64,000 nucleotides of DNA, from the NCBI GenBank assembly GCA_020073495.1, contig JAIQFD010000002.1, positions 558,001 to 622,000 of the forward strand. Direction: 5' to 3'. The notes under the pieces are model-generated. The model searched no databases and was not told the DNA's origin. It worked only from the letters and a program-made list of their open reading frames with translations. The position numbers and the translations under genes are program-made. Source of the DNA: Terriglobia bacterium. GTDB taxonomy: Bacteria > Acidobacteriota > Terriglobia > Terriglobales > Acidobacteriaceae. Each line of letters opens with the position of its first letter. Position 1 is the first letter of the stretch. Shown in pieces: positions 1 through 7,279 of the stretch.

Positions 1-97
1 GCACGAACTCGGAAGTGATGCGCAGGGCGGTCTGGTCGCGGGGACAGACCGTGAAATCATTCGGATAAGTCGCATGGCACTTGTCGCAGTAACGCAC
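1..97 (-). CDS. Zinc-ribbon N-terminus, possibly of a Ser/Thr protein kinase (partial, runs off the left edge)
   Basis: Only the first 32 codons are visible. They start at a GTG (97..95) preceded by a G-rich stretch and read VRYCDKCHATYP... then CPRDQ. The two CxxC-like pairs (CDKC and a later CP-D) make a small zinc ribbon. From memory, acidobacterial Ser/Thr kinases and PEGA-domain proteins often begin with such a ribbon before the catalytic domain, so a kinase is my best guess. The catalytic part lies outside the window, so this cannot be confirmed here. An unrelated zinc-ribbon protein is equally compatible with what is seen. Confidence 0.5.
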   Translation of the reverse strand, partial: MRYCDKCHATYPNDFTVCPRDQTALRITSEFV

Positions 98-303
98 AAG
101 CCCGCCCCGGCTCGGAGTATGAGAGCCGCAAAAACCCTAAGCAACGCTTCTGAGCGAATGATAGACCGAGTCGGGGCCGGAATTCACGGATTTCCCAGGG
201 CTGGAAGACCGAAAGTAACCACGCGGATAGGGGCCCTGCGACTCGGCGCGCGCAAAAGGGAGGGCGCGCCTCGCTCAGAATGACGCCAGTATGAAGATCC
301 GTG
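98..303. other. Intergenic region between a zinc-ribbon gene and amzA
   Basis: The 206 bases hold no convincing gene. A GC-rich inverted repeat (GGCGCGC at 245-251 against GCGCGCC at 264-270) lies downstream of the amzA stop and could slow transcription, but it has no T-run. Next to it, 269-284 resembles the soil-bacterial repeat TCATTCTGAGCGA on the minus strand. A TATCAT hexamer on the minus strand near 155-160 is a possible -10 for the partial gene at the left edge. Confidence 0.4.
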
Positions 304-861
304 CTAGAAGATGCCGAAGAGGCGCCTGGCGGGAATGACGGAGGCGGCGTGGCCACGACAGTCGGGGCAGAAAGAGCTGCCCTTGATGTCGATCCATTCG
401 ACGGAGTGGGAGGCGGCCATCACGCAGGCGTAATCCTGGCAGTGGGTCAGGCCGAGGGTGTGGCCGAGCTCGTGGACAGCTTCCTTCAGCAAGCGGTCGG
501 CGAGCAGCTCCCCGTCCGGCGGCAAGCCGTAGAACTCCTGGGCCAGGCGGCGCCAGGAAACGACGGAGCACTGTCCGGTGAGCTGGGCTTCGCCGAAAAC
601 AAAGGTCAGGATGGGCATGTAGAGGTCGAGAGAGGTCACGCCGAGCATGCGCCAGCAACCGTTCTGGAGGAAGCCGGGCATCATCCCGAGGATCTGGGTG
701 GAATGGTACTGCTGGCGCTCGACGTGGAAGGCGGAGGCAGGATCCAGGCGTTGCGGGTCCATGACGCAGGGGACGCGCAGGTTGTCCTCGAGCCCGCGGC
801 GTAAGCGTTCGAGCAGCGGACCGTCGGTGGGACCGACCGGCAGCAGGTGGATGGCGCTCAT
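304..861 (-). CDS. amzA: Archaemetzincin family zinc metalloprotease
   Basis: This 185-residue protein carries the full archaemetzincin signature: HELGHTLGLTH at residues 130-140 (HExxHxxGxxH, three zinc ligands plus the catalytic Glu) running into C141, C146 and the Met-turn M148, followed by a CPDC pair at 165-168. The Cys set is the second, structural zinc site typical of the family. There is no signal peptide, so it is probably cytoplasmic. Its ATG overlaps the stop of the upstream response regulator by four bases (ATGA), so it is the last, translationally coupled gene of a five-gene operon with redox membrane subunits and a two-component system. The substrate of bacterial archaemetzincins is not known. 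The fold assignment is secure; its role in this operon is inference only. Confidence 0.9.
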   Translation of the reverse strand: MSAIHLLPVGPTDGPLLERLRRGLEDNLRVPCVMDPQRLDPASAFHVERQQYHSTQILGMMPGFLQNGCWRMLGVTSLDLYMPILTFVFGEAQLTGQCSVVSWRRLAQEFYGLPPDGELLADRLLKEAVHELGHTLGLTHCQDYACVMAASHSVEWIDIKGSSFCPDCRGHAASVIPARRLFGIF

Positions 862-2231
862 CGATGCGAGTTGATGGCCGCCGCAGGAACGGAATTCCGT
901 TTCCAGCCGTAGCGCTTGAGCTTGTTGTAGAGAGTGACGCGGTCGATATCGAGCACCTCGGCGGCGCGTGTCTGGTTACCGCCGCACTCCTCGAGGACGT
1001 GCAGGATGTGCAGGCGCTCGATGTCTTCGAGGGTCTTGCCGCCCTCAGCCTCCTGCGGCTTGAGCTTGAGAGTAAAGTCCTGCTCGCGCAGTTCGGGCTC
1101 GGATGCCACGACCATGGCGCGCTCGACGGCGTTCTCCAGCTCGCGGACGTTCCCGGGCCAGTCATAGTTCTGCAGCAGGGCCATGGCGCTGGGCGCTACG
1201 TTTGCCACGCGCTTGTTCATGGAGGCGGAGAACTTGCGCATGAAGTTGTCCACCAGCAGAGGGATGTCCTCCTTGCGGTCGCGCAGGGGCGGGATCTCAA
1301 TGCGAAAGACGTTGAGCCGGTAGAAGAGGTCGGGCCGGAACTTCCCTTCCTCGATCAGTTTCTCGAGGTCCTTGTTGGTAGCGGCGATGCAGCGGAAGTC
1401 CACCTTGATGGGCTGGTTGCCCCCGACGCGCACGATCTCGCGCTCCTGCAGAACACGCAGCAGGTCGGTCTGCGTCTTGAGCGAGATATCGCCGATCTCG
1501 TCGAGGAAGACGGTGCCGCCTTCGGCGATCTCAAACTTCCCTTTCTTGCGGTACTGGGCGCCGGTGAAGGCGCCTTTCTCGTGGCCGAAGAGCTCGCTCT
1601 CGAGCAGAGTCTCGGTGAGCGCGCCGCAGTGAATGACGACCAGCGGGTTGTAGCGGCGCGGGCTCATGGCGTGAATGGCGCGGGCGACAAGTTCCTTGCC
1701 GGTGCCGCTGTCGCCGGTGACGAGCACGGTGGCGTCGGTGGAGGCGACGGTCTCAATGGAGTCGAAGACCTTCTTCATGGCGGCGGACTGGCCGATGAGC
1801 TCGGGCGGACGCATGACTTCGCCGACGGTCTCCTTGAGGCGCGCGGCCTCGCGCTCAGCGTGGCGATGGGAGAGGGCATTCTTGACCACGTGGGCGATGT
1901 CGTCGGGATCGAAGGGCTTGGTGACGTAGTCATAGGCGCCGTTCTTCAGCGCCTGCACGGCGGTCTCGACCGAAGCGTAGCCGGTCATGATGATGACGAT
2001 GAGCTCGGGATCGATCTCGTGCAGGCGGCGCTGCAGCTCGATGCCATCGGTGCCGGGCATCTTGATGTCCACCAGCGCGACGTCCCAGCGGCGCTCCGCG
2101 AGGCGTGCGAGGGCCTCGTGTGCGCTTTCGGCGGTACCGACGTCGTAGCCTTCGTCGCGAAACCAGTGCCCGAGTGACTCGTGGACGATGGTCTCGTCGT
2201 CCACGACCAGGATCTTGGCTTTCTCCAGCAT
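858..2231 (-). CDS. Sigma-54-dependent response regulator, NtrC class
   Basis: This 457-residue activator has the three classic parts: a receiver with the acidic pair D11-D12, phospho-acceptor D55 and K105; an AAA+ sigma-54 interaction domain with Walker A GDSGTGKE (173-180) and the sigma-54 contact loop GAFTGA (220-225); and a Fis-type helix-turn-helix at the C-terminus. I start at ATG 2231 (MLEKAKILVVDD) because GAGGTG lies just upstream. A longer frame would run into the kinase gene. It follows the heme sensor kinase by five bases and is surely its partner. Its likely targets are the GCTGA-N5-TCAGC palindromes at 6074-6088 and 7098-7114, upstream of two -24/-12 promoter candidates. The family is certain; the target assignment is inferred from position. 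Confidence 0.95.
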   Translation of the reverse strand: MLEKAKILVVDDETIVHESLGHWFRDEGYDVGTAESAHEALARLAERRWDVALVDIKMPGTDGIELQRRLHEIDPELIVIIMTGYASVETAVQALKNGAYDYVTKPFDPDDIAHVVKNALSHRHAEREAARLKETVGEVMRPPELIGQSAAMKKVFDSIETVASTDATVLVTGDSGTGKELVARAIHAMSPRRYNPLVVIHCGALTETLLESELFGHEKGAFTGAQYRKKGKFEIAEGGTVFLDEIGDISLKTQTDLLRVLQEREIVRVGGNQPIKVDFRCIAATNKDLEKLIEEGKFRPDLFYRLNVFRIEIPPLRDRKEDIPLLVDNFMRKFSASMNKRVANVAPSAMALLQNYDWPGNVRELENAVERAMVVASEPELREQDFTLKLKPQEAEGGKTLEDIERLHILHVLEECGGNQTRAAEVLDIDRVTLYNKLKRYGWKRNSVPAAAINSHR

Positions 2232-2236
2232 GGTGG

Positions 2237-3946
2237 TCACCTCTTTGCCGCGGCCGGTTCGGCCGCTTTCGCCGTGGTCCCCACGACCCCGTCCAGCGGG
2301 AGCGTGACCGTGAAGGTCGAGCCGCATCCCGGTTCCGATTCGACTTCAATGCGCCCCCGATGGCGCTCCACGATGCCCTTGCTGATGGCCAGGCCGAGGC
2401 CCGTGCCGCGGTCCTTGGTGGTGTAGAAGGGCTCGAAAAGATTGGCGCGGGCCTCCGGCGCGAGGCCGGTGCCGTCGTCCTGCACCGCGAGCTTGACTTC
2501 GGCGCACTCGGGGACAAGACGGGTACGGATGGTCAAGTTTCCACCGTGCGGCATGGCGTCGATGGCGTTCATCACCAGCGCGAGCACGAGCTGCTCGAGC
2601 TGCGCCGCGTCGCACTGCACGTTGGGCAGGTCGGGCGCCAGTTGTGCGTTGAGGCTGATGTTGCCGAGCTCAAGCTGGTGGTGTACCAGGCGGATGCAGC
2701 GGTCAACGATCGGGTTCAGCGCCACCCACTCCAGGTTCATGGGCGCGAAACGGGAGAAGGTGAGGAGGTTCTTCACGATGTCGCCGCAGCGGCGGCTTTC
2801 GGACTCGATCAGCTCGAGGGCGCTGCACACTTCCAGACGGCGCTCTTCCTTCCACGGCGTGTGGCCGGCCCATTTGCGCAGCAACTTGGAGTAGGTCAGG
2901 ATGCCGGCCAGAGGATTGTTGATCTCGTGGGCGACGATGGCGGCGAGCTTGCCGATGGAAGCCATCTTCTCCACCTGGAGAGCATGATCGTTGGCGCGTT
3001 TCAGCTCCCGGGTCTTCTCGTCGACACGTTCCTCGAGGGTGTGGGCCCAGGCGGTGACCTCTTCGCGGGCCTCGCGCAGCTGGCGGCTCATATCGTTGAA
3101 CGAATCTGCCAGTTCGCCCAGTTCGTCCCGGGAATGAACGGAGATCTGGTAGCCGAGCTGGCCTTTGGCCAGGCGCTCGGTGCCGACTTTCAGGACTTTG
3201 ACTGGGACGTGCACAAACCTCCACACGAACACGCCTGTCAGCAGCACGATGACGGCGACCCCGAACAGGGTGTAACCGGCCATGAGCCGGCTGTCCTGCG
3301 CGATCTGCGCGTCGGCGCGGCTGAGTGACATGTCGGTGTCGAGTACGCCGAGGATCTTCTGCGATGCCGGATGAGCATGGCAGTCGGCGTTGGAGCAGGA
3401 AGGCTTGTTCTCGATGGGCGTGATCACGCCCAGGACGCGCTCGCCGTTGGGCTTGAAGATGCGGAAACGGTCCGGGCGGTCGAGGCGCGCCAGCGGCTGC
3501 GCCCTGGCATGGCAGGCGTAGCAGGCCTCGGCGCTCTTGTCCACGTACTTGTTGACTTCCTTCTCGTCGGTGGAAAAGCTGATGCGGCCTTCCTGGTTGA
3601 AGATGCGAATGCGCAGGATGCCGGGCTCCGTCCCCATAGTGCGGATCTGGGTGTAGACGGCGACGCGGTCGTTGCGCAGCATGTGGTACTCGGTGCTGCG
3701 CTTGATGACATCGCCGATGCGTTCCGCGCTCAGCAGTGTCGCCTGCTCGAGGTTCTTGCGGTGCAGGCGGATATTGAGGTATCCGAGAAGCGAAAAGATC
3801 GCCACCCCGGCGACCAGGAGAACGAGAATCAGCTTGGCGCTAAGACTGTGGGTGATCCGACCGAAGCGCCGATCCCCCAGCGCGCCCGAAGACGCGCTGG
3901 GGCTCTCCTGATCGGCGGGGAGACGGGTTGGGTCGCGAGGTGACAC
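2237..3946 (-). CDS. Sensor histidine kinase with a diheme c-type periplasmic sensor
   Basis: This 569-residue membrane kinase has a first transmembrane helix at about 38-58, an external sensor loop, a second helix at about 222-244, HAMP, coiled coil, HisKA with phospho-acceptor H340 (AHEINNPLAG) and a C-terminal HATPase domain (DDGTGL, GTGLGL). The external loop contains CYACH (142-146) and CSNADCH (184-190), that is CxxCH and Cx4CH heme-c attachment motifs, so it probably senses redox state or a small ligand through covalent heme. The start is GTG 3946, with GGGAG eight bases upstream and the stop of the NrfD-like gene three bases before. It sits between the redox subunits and its sigma-54 response regulator, which suggests it reports on the state of the electron-transfer chain they serve. 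The ligand is unknown. Confidence 0.93.
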   Translation of the reverse strand: MSPRDPTRLPADQESPSASSGALGDRRFGRITHSLSAKLILVLLVAGVAIFSLLGYLNIRLHRKNLEQATLLSAERIGDVIKRSTEYHMLRNDRVAVYTQIRTMGTEPGILRIRIFNQEGRISFSTDEKEVNKYVDKSAEACYACHARAQPLARLDRPDRFRIFKPNGERVLGVITPIENKPSCSNADCHAHPASQKILGVLDTDMSLSRADAQIAQDSRLMAGYTLFGVAVIVLLTGVFVWRFVHVPVKVLKVGTERLAKGQLGYQISVHSRDELGELADSFNDMSRQLREAREEVTAWAHTLEERVDEKTRELKRANDHALQVEKMASIGKLAAIVAHEINNPLAGILTYSKLLRKWAGHTPWKEERRLEVCSALELIESESRRCGDIVKNLLTFSRFAPMNLEWVALNPIVDRCIRLVHHQLELGNISLNAQLAPDLPNVQCDAAQLEQLVLALVMNAIDAMPHGGNLTIRTRLVPECAEVKLAVQDDGTGLAPEARANLFEPFYTTKDRGTGLGLAISKGIVERHRGRIEVESEPGCGSTFTVTLPLDGVVGTTAKAAEPAAAKR

Positions 3947-3949
3947 GGT

Positions 3950-5140
3950 TCAGTCTCCCGGAACCACTTCTTCCTCCATGGCAACGGAACGGACGGCTGG
4001 CGCGGCGCGCAGCGCGACGGGCGCCTGCGTCTCTTCGGGGAAGATGGGCAGGTACTTGGCCGCAGCGCCGAACAGCGCGAAGCCGGCTGCGATGATGGCT
4101 GCGGTGATGGCCGCCTCGGTCCACTTGGGGATGTAGTGCATGCCGGCCGCGCCTTCGATCCCGGTGATGCTGACGTTCAACCGGTTGGTGATGAAGCCGA
4201 GAACGGTCAGAACGGCGGCGAAGTACAGGCGGCCGGGATTCTCCCGAATCCGCTTCTGCACCAGCAGTCCGATGGGCAGAAGCAGGCCGAGCACGATCTC
4301 CACCAGGAAAAGATTGCGTTCGTAGCTGGGCTGGAGCAGAAGCCGGAGCGCGCCGCGGTGCATCAGGTCCTCAAAACGCAGCACGGCGTAAACCATCAGC
4401 ACCACCGCCAGGATGCGGCCCAGTTCGGAGAGCAACGGCATCTCCAACTGGCGGTGGAAATACTTCGAGCTCATGTTGGACTCGAAGATGGTCATGGCCA
4501 GGCCGACCGCGATCGCCGAAAGGAAGAAGAAGACCGGCAGCAGCGGGCTGTACCAGAAGGGGTGGAGCTTGTTGGGCATGATCAGGTAGAGCGTGCCCAG
4601 CGAGGACTGGTGCAGGGTCGAAAGGATGACACCGAGGATGACCAGGGGAATGCTGATGGCGTGCATGATGCGGAGCGCCTTGGACATGCGGAACTTCTCG
4701 AAAACGATGGGCGCGAATTCCAGCGCCAGGACTGTGGTGTAGAGCATGACGCAGTAGGCCACCTCGAACATCACCGAGTGCGGGTTGCGCATGACGAGCG
4801 GGTGCCAGATGCGGTAGTACCGGCCGAGATCGAACATCAGCGCGATACAAACCAGGACGTAACCAAGGAATGCGGTAAGAACCGTGGGCCGGATGATGGG
4901 TTTGAAGCGCTCGAGGTTGAAGATGTGCACGGCAGCCATGAGAGTGAAACCGCCCGCCGCCAGCATGACGCCGCACAGGACGTCGAACCCGATCCAGAGG
5001 CCCCAGGGGAACTCATCGCTCAGGTGGGTCGAGGCGCCGAGGCCGTAAATGAAGCGCAGGACGGTGGCGTAGGCGCCGAGCGCCATGATGACCAGGAAGA
5101 CGATCTTCCAAAGCGTGAACTTCATCAGTTTCTGCTTCAT
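3950..5140 (-). CDS. HybB/NrfD-family integral membrane quinone oxidoreductase subunit
   Basis: This 396-residue, roughly ten-helix membrane protein begins MKQKLMKFTLWK and has the region LSDEFPWGLWIGFDVLCGV typical of HybB, the membrane subunit of hydrogenase-2-type complexes, within the broader NrfD/PsrC family. Such proteins exchange electrons or protons with the quinone pool and pair with a 16-Cys iron-sulfur protein, which is exactly the gene before it (three-base gap). No hydrogenase large or small subunit, cytochrome or molybdoenzyme lies nearby, so the electron donor or acceptor is unknown and the name hybB would be misleading. The kinase gene follows after three bases. The family call is firm, the physiological reaction open. 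Confidence 0.88.
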   Translation of the reverse strand: MKQKLMKFTLWKIVFLVIMALGAYATVLRFIYGLGASTHLSDEFPWGLWIGFDVLCGVMLAAGGFTLMAAVHIFNLERFKPIIRPTVLTAFLGYVLVCIALMFDLGRYYRIWHPLVMRNPHSVMFEVAYCVMLYTTVLALEFAPIVFEKFRMSKALRIMHAISIPLVILGVILSTLHQSSLGTLYLIMPNKLHPFWYSPLLPVFFFLSAIAVGLAMTIFESNMSSKYFHRQLEMPLLSELGRILAVVLMVYAVLRFEDLMHRGALRLLLQPSYERNLFLVEIVLGLLLPIGLLVQKRIRENPGRLYFAAVLTVLGFITNRLNVSITGIEGAAGMHYIPKWTEAAITAAIIAAGFALFGAAAKYLPIFPEETQAPVALRAAPAVRSVAMEEEVVPGD

Positions 5141-5143
5141 GGC

Positions 5144-5908
5144 CTACTGCCCCTCCTTGCGCGGTTGCGCCGCGGATTCGTGGGCGGCGACTTCTTCGCG
5201 GCGATGGGTGATCCACCAGATCCCGCCCAACAGCACGCTGCCCAGCCCCACGATGTCCGGAATGCGGGAAAGCACACGGAAAGTGAACATGGGGAGGGGT
5301 TCGTGGACCAGGTCGGTACGGAAGCCGAATTCCTCGAAGGGCACGGCGGAGAGCATGAGGATGCTGGTGCCGCCCACCTCGGTCTCGCCGTACACGTGGT
5401 CGACGTAGTTCGCCGGATTCTGGCGGATGCGCTCGTGGGCCTCGGCCAGAAGCTGGTCGCGGGTGCCGAACTTGGTGGCCCCGGTGGGACAGGCTTCGGC
5501 GCAGGCGGTCATCTTGCCGGCGGCCAGGCGGTCGGAGCACATGTCGCATTTCTTCACTGCGGGGAGCGCCTTGCTCCACTCGTACTTGGGAACGCCGAAG
5601 GGGCAGGCAGCCATGCAGTAGCGGCAGCCCATGCAGCGCGATTCCTCGTAGATGACGGGACCGTCGGCAGTCTTGCGCAGAGCGGCGACCGGGCAGACCG
5701 AGGCGCAACTGGGATCACCGCAGTTCATGCACAGGCGGCGCATGAACTTGTCGCCCTTGGTAAGAACGACGGTGAATTTGTGGGCAGACTGTTTCTGCTC
5801 GGCGGCGATGCGGTCGTCGTAGGGAAGCTTATTGCGCTCCGCGCAGGCTTGCTCGCAGAGTTTGCAGCCGACGCAGAGGGTGGCGTCGTACAGGATAGCC
5901 TTGCTCAT
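5144..5908 (-). CDS. HybA-like four-cluster 4Fe-4S ferredoxin subunit with C-terminal membrane anchor
   Basis: This 254-residue protein has sixteen Cys in four groups (12/15/18/22, 60/63/68/72, 92/95/98/102, 121/124/136/140), the pattern of the DmsB/HybA/NrfC electron-transfer subunits with four 4Fe-4S clusters. A hydrophobic helix near 215-235 anchors it to the membrane, as in HybA. No Tat signal is seen at the N-terminus, so the side of the membrane it faces is unclear. I prefer ATG 5908 over the in-frame GTG 5935: the sigma-54 promoter candidate predicts a transcript start near 5938, and GGAGGT lies ten bases before the ATG. First gene of the operon with the HybB-like protein, sensor kinase, response regulator and amzA. 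Confidence 0.9.
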   Translation of the reverse strand: MSKAILYDATLCVGCKLCEQACAERNKLPYDDRIAAEQKQSAHKFTVVLTKGDKFMRRLCMNCGDPSCASVCPVAALRKTADGPVIYEESRCMGCRYCMAACPFGVPKYEWSKALPAVKKCDMCSDRLAAGKMTACAEACPTGATKFGTRDQLLAEAHERIRQNPANYVDHVYGETEVGGTSILMLSAVPFEEFGFRTDLVHEPLPMFTFRVLSRIPDIVGLGSVLLGGIWWITHRREEVAAHESAAQPRKEGQ

Positions 5909-5948
5909 GATTTGTCGTACCTCCGCACAGAACACCCACTAGTTAGAG

Positions 5949-5964
5949 GGCAAGCGGCCTGCCG
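5949..5964 (-). promoter_or_regulatory. Candidate sigma-54 (-24/-12) promoter of the HybA/HybB-like operon
   Basis: On the minus strand the sequence is CGGCAGGCCGCTTGCC, matching TGGCACG-N4-TTGCW with GG and GC exactly ten bases apart. The predicted transcript start is near 5938, leaving a leader of about 30 bases before ATG 5908 that holds GGAGG. The downstream operon itself encodes an NtrC-class activator. Confidence 0.65.
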
Positions 5965-6073
5965 TGGGAGGTGTTCTGAAGCCAGGGATGAAGCGCCGCA
6001 AGTGATGGGGAGGGAAGGATTTCGCGGCCTGTGCACAATCCGGAGTGCAGGTTCCTGAGAGTGTCCATACTTT

Positions 6074-6088
6074 GCTGAGGAAATCAGC
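6074..6088. promoter_or_regulatory. Candidate activator site (UAS): GCTGA-N5-TCAGC palindrome
   Basis: A perfect inverted repeat centred about 143 bases upstream of the predicted sigma-54 start at 5938. The same palindrome occurs at 7098-7114 upstream of the second sigma-54 candidate. A weaker partner (GCGGT-N5-TCAGC, 6115-6129) lies about four helical turns further upstream, so binding may be to tandem dimer sites. The likely binder is the NtrC-class regulator encoded in the operon. Confidence 0.55.
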
Positions 6089-6139
6089 GCAGAATTTGGG
6101 TTCGCTGGCCCAGTGCGGTGAAATTCAGCGAAAGAAAAA

Positions 6140-6178
6140 CGGAGCGGCGGCTCCGGATTTCTCGGTGCCGCCGCTCCG
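6140..6178 (-). terminator. Rho-independent terminator of the GcvH-like gene
   Basis: An 11-bp perfect stem (6140-6150 with 6168-6178, core GGAGCGGCGG/CCGCCGCTCC) is followed on the minus strand by GTTTTTCTTTC. It lies 28 bases after the GcvH-like stop and separates that transcript from the HybA/HybB-like operon, which therefore needs its own promoter. Confidence 0.85.
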
Positions 6179-6205
6179 CTTTGCGCCAGGAGGTAGACCA
6201 TGCCC

Positions 6206-6871
6206 CTATCCCAGGAAGAATTCCTTGGTCACCTTGCCCCAGTCTGCGTCGGGCAACTGCGCGCTGAGGTCATCGACCGCTACACCGCCGTCGGCCATGG
6301 CACCCTCGGCCATGGGCAGGTGCTTGCGCAGCCGCGCGCCGGCCTCTTCCATCCACCAGCGGGCGAGGTCGCCGGAGAGCAGGTTGCGGAAATTGAGTTT
6401 GGCGTCGGGCGATTCCACCGCTACCAGCCAGCCCTCGGCGTAGGGATCGCGACGGGCGAGCTCGGGATCGGCCGCGGCGGCTTCGTTGATCTCGGTCACC
6501 ACTCCCTCGACGGGAGAAACCATTTCGGTGGCGACGCCGTTGCGATGCAGCGTGAACATCTTCTGGCCCTGGCGGATCCACTGGCCGCGCTGGGGCAGCG
6601 TGATCTTTTCAACCTTGCCGATCAAACGGGCGGCGAAGTCGTCAAGGCCCGTACGGACCAGCTTCGGACCTTCGCTCTGCGCCCAGGTATGACCGGGGTG
6701 GTAGCGCAGGGTCTCGGGCAGCAAGAAGCCGGAGACGATGCTGGGCTGCGGCCGGCGCACCATCTCGGCAGCCAGCATGGGCTGCACCGCCGGACGCAGG
6801 GCGCGCTTGCTGTAGAAGTGGTCGATGGTCAGGAAGATGATGAAGGTCGCGAGTACGAGTAGAACGGTCAT
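6206..6871 (-). CDS. Membrane-anchored GcvH-like protein lacking the lipoyl lysine
   Basis: This 221-residue protein begins with a transmembrane helix (residues 2-17) and then follows the glycine cleavage H-protein fold: HPGHTWAQ, an LP-x-RGQ strand, SPVEGVVTEIN and DPYAEGWL. In true H proteins a lysine in ES-V-K-A carries lipoate; here the aligned position is Gly112 (RNGVATEMVSP), so it cannot be lipoylated there. The start is ATG 6871, with AGGAGG six bases upstream. No other glycine-cleavage gene is near. It shares a sigma-54 promoter type and palindrome with the neighbouring HybA/HybB-like operon, so it may be a structural or regulatory partner of that redox complex. The fold call is good; the function is inference. 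Confidence 0.8.
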   Translation of the reverse strand: MTVLLVLATFIIFLTIDHFYSKRALRPAVQPMLAAEMVRRPQPSIVSGFLLPETLRYHPGHTWAQSEGPKLVRTGLDDFAARLIGKVEKITLPQRGQWIRQGQKMFTLHRNGVATEMVSPVEGVVTEINEAAAADPELARRDPYAEGWLVAVESPDAKLNFRNLLSGDLARWWMEEAGARLRKHLPMAEGAMADGGVAVDDLSAQLPDADWGKVTKEFFLG

Positions 6872-6926
6872 GACGGGCCTCCTGGCGTGCTCTTCTTTCT
6901 TTGAGCCACTTTCCACCTTTACCTAA

Positions 6927-6942
6927 GGCAACCCAGTGGCCG
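6927..6942 (-). promoter_or_regulatory. Candidate sigma-54 (-24/-12) promoter of the GcvH-like gene
   Basis: On the minus strand the sequence is CGGCCACTGGGTTGCC, with GG and GC ten bases apart and a perfect TTGC -12 element. The predicted start near 6916 gives a 45-base leader with AGGAGG before ATG 6871. The -24 element is less perfect (GGCC instead of GGCA). Confidence 0.55.
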
Positions 6943-7062
6943 TGTGTGCCAGAGCGGGTTCGGCGTGGCGACCAAGTCAGCAACTGCTGTGGATAGAGCA
7001 GGTTACAAGGGAGGAGAGGCGGCCAGGGCGACCCCAATGAAGGAGCTCGCGCGGGGGCAGCC

Positions 7063-7077
7063 GCTGAATTTTGCAGC
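7063..7077. promoter_or_regulatory. Second, imperfect copy of the GCTGA-N5-TCAGC site
   Basis: The sequence is GCTGA-N5-GCAGC, one mismatch from the perfect palindrome, centred 36 bases from the perfect copy at 7098-7114 and about 155 bases upstream of the predicted transcript start at 6916. Confidence 0.4.
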
Positions 7078-7097
7078 AGCGTTTTTCAACGGCGGTT

Positions 7098-7114
7098 CGC
7101 TGAAATCCTCAGCG
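7098..7114. promoter_or_regulatory. Candidate activator site (UAS): CGCTGA-N5-TCAGCG palindrome
   Basis: A perfect 6+6 inverted repeat about 190 bases upstream of the predicted sigma-54 start of the GcvH-like gene. It matches the site at 6074-6088 in sequence and spacer length, which is the main evidence that the two transcription units are controlled together. Confidence 0.55.
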
Positions 7115-7279
7115 TAGCAATGGAATCAGTCTGTTAGCGATGTCCGGCGATGCGCTGCGTTTTGCAACGTCAGCCATTGAGAATTTGCACGGAGATTGGC
7201 GCCGAGTCCTCAATCCCGCCTGAAGGCAGGAGTTTTCTCCACGGTGGAGACGGTGCAGGCACTCGGCCGGGTGGTTGGG

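Larger units (their letters stand above)
6872..7279. other. 408-base regulatory region between the GcvH-like gene and an OsmC gene
   Basis: No gene is supported in this stretch. It holds the sigma-54 promoter candidate (6927-6942) and the two palindromic activator sites (7063-7077 and 7098-7114) of the GcvH-like gene. The part from 7120 to 7279 shows nothing clear apart from a short CCTG/CAGG hairpin near 7220-7231, downstream of the OsmC stop, which is too weak to call a terminator. Confidence 0.6.

Noticed and set aside
5909-5935. GTG start at 5935 for the HybA-like protein
   Set aside because: It would lie about three bases from the predicted sigma-54 transcript start and has no ribosome site, while ATG 5908 has GGAGGT.
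4136-6058. Long open frame on the plus strand over the redox operon (640 codons)
   Set aside because: Antisense to well-supported genes; long reverse frames are normal at this GC content, and the product is low-complexity His/Gln/Asp-rich.
7160-7180. Second sigma-54-like element TGGCTGACGTTGCA on the minus strand
   Set aside because: GG and GC are only eight bases apart; sigma-54 needs ten.
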